Source of the DNA: CAVYTF01 sp963708205 | Lineage (GTDB): Bacteria > Bacteroidota > Bacteroidia > Chitinophagales > Chitinophagaceae | DNA length: 64,000 nucleotides | Direction of reading: 5' to 3' | Assembly: GCA_963708205.1 (NCBI GenBank) | Contig: OY970196.1 | Location: 186,001-250,000, forward strand | Part shown: one piece after another, positions 34,533 to 43,932 of the stretch | Layout of the letters: every line of letters begins with the position of its first letter | How positions within the stretch are numbered: position 1 is the stretch's first letter | The notes under the pieces: generated by a model | Told to the model about the DNA's origin: nothing | Database searches by the model: none | The model's input: only the letters and a program-made list of their open reading frames with translations | Program-made: the position numbers and the translations under genes

Positions 34533-34620
34533 GAGAGGGATGAGTTATGAGTGCTTGTTGGTAACGACTAACAAGGGGGAGGGGGAACATTGATGGTTGA
34601 CTATTAGCAAAAACATTTAA

Positions 34621-34658
34621 AACCTGTAAGGTGTTCTGAAACCTTACCGGTTTTTTTT
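34621..34658 (+). terminator. rho-independent terminator
   Basis: Stem GTAAGGT/ACCTTAC (34626-34632 with 34641-34647), extended by AACC/GGTT outside, is followed by eight T residues. It ends the transcript of the hypothetical gene at 33636-34532. Confidence 0.75.
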
Positions 34659-34744
34659 ATTTTCGTGCATGTATGAGACGGGGTATTTAAGGAGATTTGC
34701 AGAAAAGGGATTATTTTATTGGATATTTAATTCATATTAACCAG

Positions 34745-37330
34745 TTAAGTTCTATAAAGTCTGTTGTAAAGTTTTTGGCAGTGTTGATTGTTATAATCAA
34801 TCTCCAAACCTTTTTCCACATAATATTTTGCATCATCTTCATTTTCATTATTCAAAAGCAACCAACCTAATCGCGAATAATCTGTTGCATTTGCTTCATC
34901 AATTCTTTTTTTCATCACATCAATTACTTTACCAAGAAGGACTTTTTTATAGTCAATGCTCCGAGCGTCGGGATGATAAAAAAAATAATAATTTATTCTA
35001 TTTGCGGCATCACTAATAATATCAAACGGAACATTTGGAATTATAACTAACTCAGACAAAGCATGGCTTTCACCATCCCAATCTTGTGTGTATTTGCAAA
35101 TGTTTGCAAGTCGCAGCCATTGTTTAGCTTTTTCTTCGGGTGGTAAAGAAGCTTTTAAAAACTCGCGCATGTAATATTTTACATTTGTATAGTCTTCATA
35201 TTCTTCAAAAAGCTCTGCAATATATAGCCAAGCCTTGGGAAATTTTGTTGCGATATATTCTAACGTGGGTAATTCTTTTTGAAAATCAGATATAGATTTT
35301 ATTCTGCTAGCGACGGCTTTGAATTTCCTTTCAATTTTTTGAGAAACTCCTGCACTAACACTTGTTTGATTTGAAGCACCGAATTCCATTAATAGATTTC
35401 TATCATCATATATTTTGAACTTTTCAGGATATACTTCAAGTTCCGATTTTCCAAAAATCGAAGCTGCTAATGGAACATTAATAATTGCTTCTTTACCTTC
35501 ATCGATTAAATCAATAAACGAACTTTTATTTAATTCTTCGATAGCACCTTGAACATCAATTTTCTCATTTTCAGGGCGCCAAAGTACAGCTTCAACAGCA
35601 ATCACGGGAATGGTAGAATTCCAACTACATAACGTAAGAAAAACACGCTTTGCAGCTGGCGTTAAAGTATTAAAATTTCTCTTGAAAAGAGCTGTTAAGA
35701 TTTTCTCTTGTTCTGCTACAATTCTTTGAATTTTTTGAAGTTTACCAGTTTTTGCGACTTCTCCTAGTAAAATTTTAATTATATAAGGATGACCGTCAGA
35801 TTCTTCAATTATTTCTTCTATATAATTTTCATTTAAAATATTTTCTATTTTTAGTTTTTGGGCAAACAGATTAATCAACTTTCTACATTCAATGTCTGTC
35901 ATTCCCTGCACTTCAATAGGATAATCAGCTTTAAAGCTTTTGCTAATTCTTGATGTAATTAGAATTTTATTAGGATTACGAACATAAGTATTTAACCATT
36001 CAAAAATTTCAATGGGATTAGTAACTGTTTCAAAATTATCAAAAACATACAAAGTTTTTCCAAATGAATTTTTCGCCAGTTCGTTGGAAAAAAAGGGAAT
36101 TATTTCTTTTATGTTTTCATTTGGATACATTAATTGACAATAATCCTTGGCGATATCTTTTTGGTTTAAGACTTTAGTTTTTACTTGTTTCGGACCTTCC
36201 ATTAGAAGATCAATATCTCTCGCACTAAACCAAATAATTAAATCAAACCGGTCTGTTTTAGCTACTTCATTAATAACATTTATTGACAACGAAGTTTTAC
36301 CAATACCACCCTTTCCTAACAAAGTAATTATTGGAAATCTTTCTTTTTCTATTAATACTTTTTCCAACTCGGCTTCCAAATATCCCCTTTGGACATATTC
36401 ATCAGGCGCTAATGGTAAATTAGTAAAACAATTTCCAATCACTTCTAACTGAGTATTTCCCTCTGTATGACTACTGGGTAAGGTCGTAATTGGATTTAAA
36501 TACTCTTTTGCATTTTGGTTTATTCTTTCATCCGTTATATAGGAAATGGTTTCATAAAAATCCTCTTTTAGATTGCCATTTGAAATGAAAAAATCAGTTA
36601 GCTCAGGATTTGAAAAAAATAAATCGATTTTTCGTGGATAGTCCAAAAAACAATATATACCACTTTCCAAGTTTATAGAATTATCACGCTTTAAAAATTC
36701 ATAATCAGATGTATTACCGTTGAGTGAAGAAACCCTATATTTCCCTGATAAATTTTTATATAAATAAGCCCAAGGTCTTGTAAATGCAGTAAAATTATTC
36801 ACTATTAATTTAATAGATTCATATAATTTAGGACATGCCGCTGAACACGTTTCTAGACGCGGAGCGCCATGGCCTTTAGTTTTATTCCTTAAATGTGTAA
36901 AAAATTGAAACCAATTTCTTAAAGGAGATTTCAATGGAAAATTATTATGCTCAATTTTAAAAATATCCAAGCAATCGATAATTAATTGTTGTGCATCATA
37001 TTGCCATTCATTTAATGTAGAGCGCTGTGTTAGTTCTTTAAGCTCATAGTCTTGTATTGTCGAAGTCAAAAAGTGAGCCGAAGGCCCTGTTACAACTTCA
37101 TCAATTATTTTTGAAAAATCGCCAATAGCATTTGCTCTAACCAGTGAATGAATGTGAGAATATTTTACTCTCTCAGTTGTTTCATTAATTGCAGATACTA
37201 AAAAAAGTGAAATTATTTTAGTGACAAACTCACCAAACAACAATAGATCGTAGTAAAAAGCTATGTCAGAGTCTTGCTCAGAGGATATTAAACGACTTTC
37301 AATACGTTCAAAGGGAATGAAATTTTTCAT
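34745..37330 (-). CDS. STAND/NB-ARC-type NTPase with HEPN-like N-terminus and TPR-like C-terminus
   Basis: The 861-residue protein has a helical N-terminal domain (about 20-185) with the motif LRNKTKGHG at 147-155. Its R148-x5-H154 spacing is as in HEPN ribonucleases. A STAND NTPase core follows: P-loop LLGKGGIGKTS at 337-347, Walker B LYVFDNFE at 427-434, KILITSRISK at 455-464, and GHPYIIKIL at 513-521 in the GLPL position. A winged-helix region and C-terminal helical repeats (DAKYYVEKGLEIDYNN) complete it. Effector-STAND-repeat architecture is shared with Avs-type antiphage proteins and other signalling NTPases. It looks like a single-gene system. The HEPN assignment is tentative. Confidence 0.8.
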   Translation of the reverse strand: MKNFIPFERIESRLISSEQDSDIAFYYDLLLFGEFVTKIISLFLVSAINETTERVKYSHIHSLVRANAIGDFSKIIDEVVTGPSAHFLTSTIQDYELKELTQRSTLNEWQYDAQQLIIDCLDIFKIEHNNFPLKSPLRNWFQFFTHLRNKTKGHGAPRLETCSAACPKLYESIKLIVNNFTAFTRPWAYLYKNLSGKYRVSSLNGNTSDYEFLKRDNSINLESGIYCFLDYPRKIDLFFSNPELTDFFISNGNLKEDFYETISYITDERINQNAKEYLNPITTLPSSHTEGNTQLEVIGNCFTNLPLAPDEYVQRGYLEAELEKVLIEKERFPIITLLGKGGIGKTSLSINVINEVAKTDRFDLIIWFSARDIDLLMEGPKQVKTKVLNQKDIAKDYCQLMYPNENIKEIIPFFSNELAKNSFGKTLYVFDNFETVTNPIEIFEWLNTYVRNPNKILITSRISKSFKADYPIEVQGMTDIECRKLINLFAQKLKIENILNENYIEEIIEESDGHPYIIKILLGEVAKTGKLQKIQRIVAEQEKILTALFKRNFNTLTPAAKRVFLTLCSWNSTIPVIAVEAVLWRPENEKIDVQGAIEELNKSSFIDLIDEGKEAIINVPLAASIFGKSELEVYPEKFKIYDDRNLLMEFGASNQTSVSAGVSQKIERKFKAVASRIKSISDFQKELPTLEYIATKFPKAWLYIAELFEEYEDYTNVKYYMREFLKASLPPEEKAKQWLRLANICKYTQDWDGESHALSELVIIPNVPFDIISDAANRINYYFFYHPDARSIDYKKVLLGKVIDVMKKRIDEANATDYSRLGWLLLNNENEDDAKYYVEKGLEIDYNNQHCQKLYNRLYRT

Positions 37331-37372
37331 ATTTATTCTATTAAATTACCTGTAAAATTTCTTTCAACAAAC

Positions 37373-37873
37373 TCACTGCACAAACGCACCAATAACTTCT
37401 CCATTTTCTATCTCTACCAAAATATGATCCTGTAATGTTGTGGCAACAGATAAGCCAACATAATCAGGTTTTATGGGAAATAGCTTGTGCATTCTTTCCA
37501 CCAATACCAATGTTTGTATCCGCCTGGGATGAAAGCTCAGCAAGGGTTTCAGGGCATACAACAGTGTCTTGCCGCTGTTGCTGACATCATCAATGATGAT
37601 GATATTTTTATTTTCAAAGTCAAGTTGCTCGCTCAGTTTTACTTCGGCAGGATGGTGTTTATCAAATGCCACACTGATGATCTGCAAAGGATTTTTTACA
37701 TAGAGCGAAAGAAATGTTTTTATTTTTTCTGCTATTGCCAAACCGCTTTCCCGAACGCCGATGAGTATAAGCGGCGCATCATCCTCACTGATATTTTCAG
37801 CGATCTCCAGAGCCATGCGGTGCAATTTTTCCTGCGCTGTTTCTTTCGTTAAAACATAATTTTTTTCAGCCAT
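37373..37873 (-). CDS. PyrR-like phosphoribosyltransferase
   Basis: The 166-residue type I PRTase has the PRPP-binding loop IIIIDDVSNSGKTLLYA at about 95-111. PyrR-type features are IGVRESGLAIAEKI near the N-terminus and LVERMHKLFPIKPDYVGLSVATT towards the end. PyrR proteins regulate pyrimidine genes and have some uracil phosphoribosyltransferase activity. Bacteroidota members are often annotated simply as phosphoribosyltransferase. No pyrimidine operon is adjacent, so a regulatory role is not supported here. Confidence 0.8.
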   Translation of the reverse strand: MAEKNYVLTKETAQEKLHRMALEIAENISEDDAPLILIGVRESGLAIAEKIKTFLSLYVKNPLQIISVAFDKHHPAEVKLSEQLDFENKNIIIIDDVSNSGKTLLYALKPLLSFHPRRIQTLVLVERMHKLFPIKPDYVGLSVATTLQDHILVEIENGEVIGAFVQ

Positions 37874-38014
37874 AATTTTTCTTCAGGCATCAAATGTAAT
37901 GAGAAATGATAAGCGGCAATAGTTGATTTCTTTTGAATAAAACACATTAATTTAATACAATGTTTTTGGTAAGCAATTAAAAAAACATTTCCTTTAAACC
38001 TAAAATTATTATCT

Positions 38015-38515
38015 ATGATCGTACAATCTCTTTTGGGTGAATTTAAGTATGAAGCTGAAAGCACCCGCAAACTTTTGCAAGCCATTCCTGACAGCGCTCT
38101 TAACTATAAACCATGGGAACATGGCTGGACGACCGGTCAACTTGGTTCGCACATCGCTGAAGTGTATAACTGGTACGCGCCAACGCTACAGCAAAATGTT
38201 TTTGATATGGGAACTTATAAATATGATAAAGGGGATATCTCCAAAGCCTCTACCATTGTTGCAAAATTTGAAGAGAATGTAAAGAAGGCGCAGGAAGCGC
38301 TTGAGAAAGCAGAGGACGCATCTATGATGGAAGAATGGAAAATGGTAATGAACGGCAATGTATTATTTCCGCCAATGCCGCGAATACAGGTGGTTCGTGG
38401 ATTCTTATTTAATCACCTGTATCATCACCGCGGAGAAATGATGGTGTATTTGCGCGCAACAGGTAACAAAGTGCCAAGCATCTATGGACCGACATACGAA
38501 GAATCGCAAGGTTAA
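38015..38515 (+). CDS. DinB-fold (YfiT-like) metal-dependent protein
   Basis: The 166-residue four-helix-bundle protein has the DinB pattern: LGEFKYEAESTRKLLQAIP, then GWTTGQLGSHIAEVYNWY with its histidine, and FLFNHLYHHRGEMMVYLRA with the HxxxH-type histidines that would bind a divalent metal. Family members act as thiol-dependent transferases or have unknown roles. It is divergent from the PRTase gene and ends in a strong terminator. Confidence 0.85.
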   Translation: MIVQSLLGEFKYEAESTRKLLQAIPDSALNYKPWEHGWTTGQLGSHIAEVYNWYAPTLQQNVFDMGTYKYDKGDISKASTIVAKFEENVKKAQEALEKAEDASMMEEWKMVMNGNVLFPPMPRIQVVRGFLFNHLYHHRGEMMVYLRATGNKVPSIYGPTYEESQG

Positions 38516-38542
38516 TTTTTTCCTTAATATTATTTTTGAAAG

Positions 38543-38565
38543 CCCTTGCCAAGCAAGGGTTTTTT
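38543..38565 (+). terminator. rho-independent terminator of the DinB-like gene
   Basis: A 7-bp perfect stem CCCTTGC/GCAAGGG with a 3-base loop is followed by six T residues, 28 bases after the stop codon. Confidence 0.85.
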
Positions 38566-38598
38566 ATTAATGTTATCTTCGCTGCGAAACATTAATCT

Positions 38599-39777
38599 TT
38601 GAAAAAAATCTTTTTAATTTTTTGCTGCGCGATAGTTTGCCTTTCAAAAATACAGGCACAGCAAGATTCCTCAAAGCCTTTACGGATAGCGGTTCTGGCG
38701 CCTTTGTATCTTGATTCTGCTTTTGATAATAACGGGTATAAACTGCAGGGGAATTACATTCCACAATACATTCTTACAGGTCTTGATTTTTATAATGGCG
38801 TGATGCTTGCTGTTGACTCTTTGCAAAAAGAAAACATTCAAGCGGAAGTATTTGTGTATGATACAAAAGTTGGTAATGCGGATTCTTTGCTTGATAATTT
38901 GAAGCAACAAAATGCCTCTTTGATCATTGCAAGCTTGAATAACCCTGATGAACAAAAAATGTTTTCAAACTTTGCTCTTGCTAATCATATTCCGTTAATA
39001 TCTGCTACGTATCCGAATGATGCAGGCGTTTCTGAAAATCCTTTTTTTATAAAAGTAAATCCAACTTTGCAAACACATGTGGAAGCAATTTATAAGTATG
39101 TGCGTAAATATTATTCAAAATATAAAATCTTATTTATCACCAAAAATGGTTTTTTAGAAGATAAAATAAAAACAACTTTCAGTCTTTCAAATCAAATAAC
39201 CAATCCGCTGCAATATAGGCTGGCAGAGCTTCCTGATAATTTTACAATTGATGATCTTTCTCCCTTTCTTGATAGTACCAAACAAAATATTATTATCTGC
39301 GGCTCGCTGAATGAAAGCTTTGCAACAAATATTTTTCAAACAATAAACAACGCGAAGATTTATAAATCAACAATCATTGGCATGCCGGATTGGGATGGCA
39401 TTAAAGAAATAAACAAACCTCAAACAAACACCAATACCAGTATTATTTATTCAACTTCTTATAACTTTTTTCAGAATGATTCTCTTGTAAAAAAAATTGG
39501 GAGCTTGTACAAAAATAAAACTTCGGGAAAGCCAAGTGATATGGTTTATAAAGGCTTTGAAATGATGTATCACTTCACACATTTACTTGAAAAATATAGT
39601 GCTGACTTTCTGAACCACTTATCTGATAAGGATTTCAGCTTGTTTGACAATTATAACTTTGAACCAGCGAAGATGAATAATAGCACAACCGTGCCTGATT
39701 ATTTTGAGAACAAAAATTTATATTTTGTAAAAAAATTAAATGGAAATATTATTTCTATAACTCAATTATCAAATTAA
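38599..39777 (+). CDS. periplasmic-binding-protein-like (type 1, LivK/LppC-like) exported protein
   Basis: The 392-residue protein starts at a TTG and has a signal peptide (MKKIFLIFCCAIVCLSKIQAQ). The body has a type 1 periplasmic-binding fold pattern: LRIAVLAPLYLDSAFDN, GLDFYNGVMLAVDSL, LIIASLNNPDEQKM, and NHIPLISATYPND. It resembles branched-chain amino-acid receptors and LppC, but no permease or ATPase gene is nearby. It may be a stand-alone sensor or envelope protein. It precedes the ligase-associated genes by 14 bases and may be co-transcribed with them. Confidence 0.75.
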   Translation: MKKIFLIFCCAIVCLSKIQAQQDSSKPLRIAVLAPLYLDSAFDNNGYKLQGNYIPQYILTGLDFYNGVMLAVDSLQKENIQAEVFVYDTKVGNADSLLDNLKQQNASLIIASLNNPDEQKMFSNFALANHIPLISATYPNDAGVSENPFFIKVNPTLQTHVEAIYKYVRKYYSKYKILFITKNGFLEDKIKTTFSLSNQITNPLQYRLAELPDNFTIDDLSPFLDSTKQNIIICGSLNESFATNIFQTINNAKIYKSTIIGMPDWDGIKEINKPQTNTNTSIIYSTSYNFFQNDSLVKKIGSLYKNKTSGKPSDMVYKGFEMMYHFTHLLEKYSADFLNHLSDKDFSLFDNYNFEPAKMNNSTTVPDYFENKNLYFVKKLNGNIISITQLSN

Positions 39778-39791
39778 TAAAGGGAAAAAAA

Positions 39792-40823
39792 TTGCTGATA
39801 AATTTTACTGATAAAGGCTTGTATTGCACGCAGGGAAACTTTTATATTGATCCCTGGTGTCCCGTTGATTATGCAGTTATAACACATGCGCACAGTGATC
39901 ATGCACGCTCTGGAAGTAAAAATTATTTATGCCATACACTTACAAAACCATTGCTGCAAGCGCGTTTAGGAGATAATAATTATCAGACTGTTGAATGGAA
40001 TGTACCTATTTATATTAATGGCGTTACAGTTTCGTTGCATCCCGCTGGGCACATACTTGGCTCTTCCCAAATTCGTGTTGAATATAAAAATGAAGTCTGG
40101 GTTGTAAGCGGCGATTATAAAATTGAGAACGATGGAATAAGCGGAGTATTCGAACCAATAAGATGCAATACTTTTATTACTGAATCAACTTTTGGCTTAC
40201 CAATTTATAACTGGAAGCCTCAGCAAATAATTTTTGATGATATTAAAAATTGGGTCATTCAAAATCAATCAGCAAAACAAACCAGCGTTTTATTTGCTTA
40301 TAGTTTAGGAAAATCTCAAAGATTATTACAACCATTATCAGAAATCGGTGGAACAATTTATGTGCATGGTGCAACCTGGAACATGCACCAGGCTTTACTT
40401 TCAGCAGGAATACAATTACCTGCAGTCGAAAGAATAACTCCCGAAACACCTTTGGATAAATTAAAAGGAGCAATTGTTATTGCACCATCAAGTGCGGACA
40501 ATTCTCCATGGATGAAAAAATTTTATCCCTATGAAACAGGCGTGTGTAGCGGCTGGATGCAAGTACGTGGAAATGTGCGCAGATTCAATGCTGACAGAGG
40601 CTTTGCATTAAGTGACCATGCAGACTGGAAAGGATTGATATCTGCTATTGAAAATACCGGCGCAACAAAAGTTTATGCAACTCACGGCTTTCAATCTGCA
40701 ATTACAAGATATTTAAATGAGCATGGAATTGAAGCAGGCGAAGTGAAAACAGAATTTGGAGGGGAAGAAGAAATAGAAGAAAAAAATGTTGAGACATTGA
40801 TCAACAAAGAAGAAAATATTTAA
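39792..40823 (+). CDS. ligase-associated DNA exonuclease (MBL/beta-CASP fold)
   Basis: The 343-residue protein from a TTG start has the zinc motif VITHAHSDHARSG (HxHxDH), GHILGSSQIRVE, and the beta-CASP end ALSDHADWKGL with the final histidine in YATHGF. This is the exonuclease of the four-gene ligase-associated DNA damage response module. The ATP-dependent ligase follows with a 1-base overlap and the helicase and PdeM genes lie downstream, which makes the assignment secure. Confidence 0.93.
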   Translation: MLINFTDKGLYCTQGNFYIDPWCPVDYAVITHAHSDHARSGSKNYLCHTLTKPLLQARLGDNNYQTVEWNVPIYINGVTVSLHPAGHILGSSQIRVEYKNEVWVVSGDYKIENDGISGVFEPIRCNTFITESTFGLPIYNWKPQQIIFDDIKNWVIQNQSAKQTSVLFAYSLGKSQRLLQPLSEIGGTIYVHGATWNMHQALLSAGIQLPAVERITPETPLDKLKGAIVIAPSSADNSPWMKKFYPYETGVCSGWMQVRGNVRRFNADRGFALSDHADWKGLISAIENTGATKVYATHGFQSAITRYLNEHGIEAGEVKTEFGGEEEIEEKNVETLINKEENI

Positions 40824-42415
40824 TGAAAAAATTTGCAGCGCTTATAAAAATTTTAGGCATTACCACAAAAACGAATGATAAACTTGCAGCTTTAGTTGAC
40901 TATTTTTCTATCGCAGAGAGTAAAGATAAAGTTTGGGTAATTGCAATGTTCAGCGGGCGCAAACCCAGGCGAGCAGTGAATTCTACCTTACTTGCCACAT
41001 GGTGTATTGAATTAATTCAAATTGACTCCTGGCTTTTTGAAGAATGCTATCATACGGTTGGCGATCTTGCTGAAACATTTGCCTTATTATTACCTGAAAA
41101 CATTAATTCCACTCAACAAAATAGTTTATCATTTTATTTAGAAAAATTAATTCAGATTGAAAAGCAAGATGAAATAATCAAGAAAAAATTTATTCTTGAT
41201 TGCTGGAATCAAATGACAAGAGAAGAAATTTTTGTGTTCAATAAATTACTTACAGGAAGTTTTAGAATCGGCGTTTCGCAAAAAATTATTGTCAATGCAT
41301 TAGCAAAAACAACAAAACTTGAACCATCAGTTGTTTCACATCGAATCAGTGGCAATTGGGATCCTTCAACAATCACTTTCGAAGAATTATTAACTGCATC
41401 ATCTATTGACGATTCAAAACCATATCCATTTTATCTTGCTTATGCTTTGGAAGAAAAACCCGAAACACTTGGCTCTCCGGAAGAATGGCAGGCTGAATGG
41501 AAATGGGATGGTATTCGCGGACAAATAATAAAACGAAATGAAAAACTATTTGTCTGGAGCCGCGGCGAAGAATTAATGACAGATAAATTTCCTGAGTATG
41601 AAGTGCTTAAAAATTTATTGCCTGATGGTATTGCTATTGATGGTGAAATTCTTCCAAATGCAGATGGCACGCCACTTCCCTTCGCTCTATTGCAAACAAG
41701 AATCGGAAGAAAAAACGTAACAAAGAAACAATTAACAGAAGCACCAATCGCATTTTTCGCTTATGATTTATTAGAATTAGAAGGAGCAGATATGCGAAAT
41801 GAAACTTTGGAGGCAAGACGAAAACATTTAGAAATAATTGTTGAAAACGCAAATCATCCTGCATTAAAATTATCTACTGCTATCACATTTCATTCATGGG
41901 AAGATCTTGCAAAAATTCGCAAACAATCAAGAGAAGTTGGCGCAGAAGGATTAATGCTGAAAAGAAAATCCTCTCCATATTTAGTTGGCAGAAAAGTTGG
42001 TGATTGGTGGAAATGGAAAATTGATCCGTTAAAAATTGATGCAGTAATGATCTATGCACAAAAGGGACATGGAAGAAGAAGTAATCTTTACACTGATTAT
42101 ACATTTGCAGTAAAAGATGGCGACAAATTGGTAAGTTTTACAAAAGCATATTCCGGATTAACAGATAAAGAATTTGCACAGGTAGATAACTTTGTAAAAA
42201 GAAATTCCTTGGAAAAATTCGGACCTGTAAGAACAGTAAAACCTGAACTTGTTTTTGAAATTGCTTTCGAAGGTATTGCTGCAAGCAACAGGCACAAAAG
42301 TGGCGTTGCGCTTAGGTTTCCCCGCATAAGCAGGTGGAGAAAAGATAAAAAATCAGATGAAATAAATACGCTGGAGGATCTTAAGAAAATGCTTGAAATT
42401 TATGGGAAAAAATAA
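40823..42415 (+). CDS. ATP-dependent DNA ligase (ligase-associated module)
   Basis: The 530-residue enzyme has an N-terminal DNA-binding domain, then the adenylation motif EWKWDGIRGQ with catalytic K227. GEILP, FFAYDLLELEG, EGLMLKRKSSPY and WWKWKIDPL follow (motifs III to V). A C-terminal OB-fold ends RFPRISRWRKDK. It joins nicked DNA using ATP, distinct from the NAD-dependent replicative ligase. It is the core of the ligase-associated damage module. Confidence 0.94.
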   Translation: MKKFAALIKILGITTKTNDKLAALVDYFSIAESKDKVWVIAMFSGRKPRRAVNSTLLATWCIELIQIDSWLFEECYHTVGDLAETFALLLPENINSTQQNSLSFYLEKLIQIEKQDEIIKKKFILDCWNQMTREEIFVFNKLLTGSFRIGVSQKIIVNALAKTTKLEPSVVSHRISGNWDPSTITFEELLTASSIDDSKPYPFYLAYALEEKPETLGSPEEWQAEWKWDGIRGQIIKRNEKLFVWSRGEELMTDKFPEYEVLKNLLPDGIAIDGEILPNADGTPLPFALLQTRIGRKNVTKKQLTEAPIAFFAYDLLELEGADMRNETLEARRKHLEIIVENANHPALKLSTAITFHSWEDLAKIRKQSREVGAEGLMLKRKSSPYLVGRKVGDWWKWKIDPLKIDAVMIYAQKGHGRRSNLYTDYTFAVKDGDKLVSFTKAYSGLTDKEFAQVDNFVKRNSLEKFGPVRTVKPELVFEIAFEGIAASNRHKSGVALRFPRISRWRKDKKSDEINTLEDLKKMLEIYGKK

Positions 42416-42447
42416 AATATTTTGAAAAAAGTGATTTGAGGGGTTGT

Positions 42448-43839
42448 ATGAAAAAATCAAAAAAATTTATAGCTCTTTTTGCATGTGGTATAATAACTAT
42501 TCTAAGTATTGCCTCAATAAATAAAGAAAGTAATGATGGGCCGGTTTATATACCACCAAGCACCCAACGAGTCGGAGATTCAGCATTGGGATTTAACTAT
42601 CTCGTTAATGGAGATTATATAAAAAGCGGCATCGGTTATAAATATTATTTGTTATTGAATGGAAAAGATAAAAATAATTTTCTTGCAAGAACAGGCAAAG
42701 CAGCGAATATTTCTTACGCTTTTAATTTAATAAAAAATGAAGAAGGCTTAGAACTTGTAGTACCAAATTGCTTGCAATGTCATGCACAGGTTTTTGAAGG
42801 AAAATTATACATCGGCTTAGGAAATACATTTCAGGATTTTAGCAATCTTGGTCAGGCAAATGATGCAAAAACAAAAGCAGTGCGCGCTGCAATGCAAATG
42901 TTTGCACCCAGATATTATAATGCCGCAACTCCATTGATCCGAGCCTTTGGTCAAATTTATCCTTACATGCAAACGGAAGTGCAGGGTGTAAATGCAGCCG
43001 ATCGCTTGGCGTCATTATTAGCTGCGCATAGAAATGCTGAAACGCTTGACTGGAGCGATTCTGCACTGCTCGATATACCCAACGAGGTAATACCAACTGA
43101 TGTTCCTGCCTGGTGGTTATTAAAGAAAAAAAATGCAATGTTTTATAATGGTTTCGGAAGAGGTGACTTCGGAAAATTTTTGTTGCTTAGTAATTTATTA
43201 ACTGAAAAAGATACTGCTGAAGCCAAAGCAACCACTGCTCATTCTGGTGATTTGCTGACTTATATTAAATCAATTCAACCACCAAAATATCCTTTCAAAA
43301 TAAATACTGAAATGGCAGCAAGAGGCAAAGAAATTTTTATTGTCACATGCAGCAAATGTCATGGCAATTATGGTGGTGAAGAAAGTTATCCAAACTTATT
43401 AATCCCTGAAAGCCTTATTGGCACTGACTCTGCGCTCTTCAAAACCAATTATCAAAATGCACAGTTCATAAATTGGTTTAATAAAAGTTGGTATGCCACA
43501 GGAAATAATCCTGCAAAACTTGTTCCTTCAAATGGGTATGTGGCGCCGCCGCTCGATGGCATTTGGATAACTGCTCCTTACCTGCATAATGGCTCTGTGC
43601 CTACATTAGAGGCGTTGCTTAACAGTAAAGAACGCCCAAAATTTTGGAGACGCAATTTCAAAAATCCACAGTATGATTACGAAAATGTTGGATGGAAATA
43701 CGAAACTGTTGACAACGTTACAGACAAACAAACTTATAACACAACTCTTGAAGGATATAAAAATACAGGTCATACTTTTGGTGATGGACTTAGTGAAAGT
43801 GACAGAAAAAATTTAATAGAATATTTGAAGACTTTATAA
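42448..43839 (+). CDS. exported diheme c-type cytochrome
   Basis: Beginning at the ATG at 42448 (in-frame TTG at 42436 is less likely), the 463-residue protein has a signal/anchor segment (FIALFACGIITILSIASI). Two haem-attachment motifs are present: CLQCH at 108-112 and CSKCH at 301-305. The latter is followed by a late Met/His-containing region (PPLDGIWITAPYLHNGSVPTLEALL) as in the diheme peroxidase/RoxA-like families. It would act in the periplasm in electron transfer or peroxide handling. It sits oddly between ligase and helicase genes of the DNA damage module. Confidence 0.85.
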   Translation: MKKSKKFIALFACGIITILSIASINKESNDGPVYIPPSTQRVGDSALGFNYLVNGDYIKSGIGYKYYLLLNGKDKNNFLARTGKAANISYAFNLIKNEEGLELVVPNCLQCHAQVFEGKLYIGLGNTFQDFSNLGQANDAKTKAVRAAMQMFAPRYYNAATPLIRAFGQIYPYMQTEVQGVNAADRLASLLAAHRNAETLDWSDSALLDIPNEVIPTDVPAWWLLKKKNAMFYNGFGRGDFGKFLLLSNLLTEKDTAEAKATTAHSGDLLTYIKSIQPPKYPFKINTEMAARGKEIFIVTCSKCHGNYGGEESYPNLLIPESLIGTDSALFKTNYQNAQFINWFNKSWYATGNNPAKLVPSNGYVAPPLDGIWITAPYLHNGSVPTLEALLNSKERPKFWRRNFKNPQYDYENVGWKYETVDNVTDKQTYNTTLEGYKNTGHTFGDGLSESDRKNLIEYLKTL

Positions 43840-43884
43840 AAAGAATTTTTGTTGGCCCGCATTTGTAAATCTATTAAGCTTTAC

Positions 43885-43922
43885 TTGCGACGCTCCGTTC
43901 ATCGTTTTCTTTACTATGTAGC
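43885..43922 (+). repeat. dispersed ~40-bp repeat, diverged copy C
   Basis: TTGCGACGCTCCGTTCATCG and its continuation TTTTCTTTACTATGTAGC align with 59937-59977 with two short gaps. It lies at the very start of the helicase frame, on the strand of the flanking genes. Confidence 0.45.
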
Positions 43923-43932
43923 AATTTTTATT

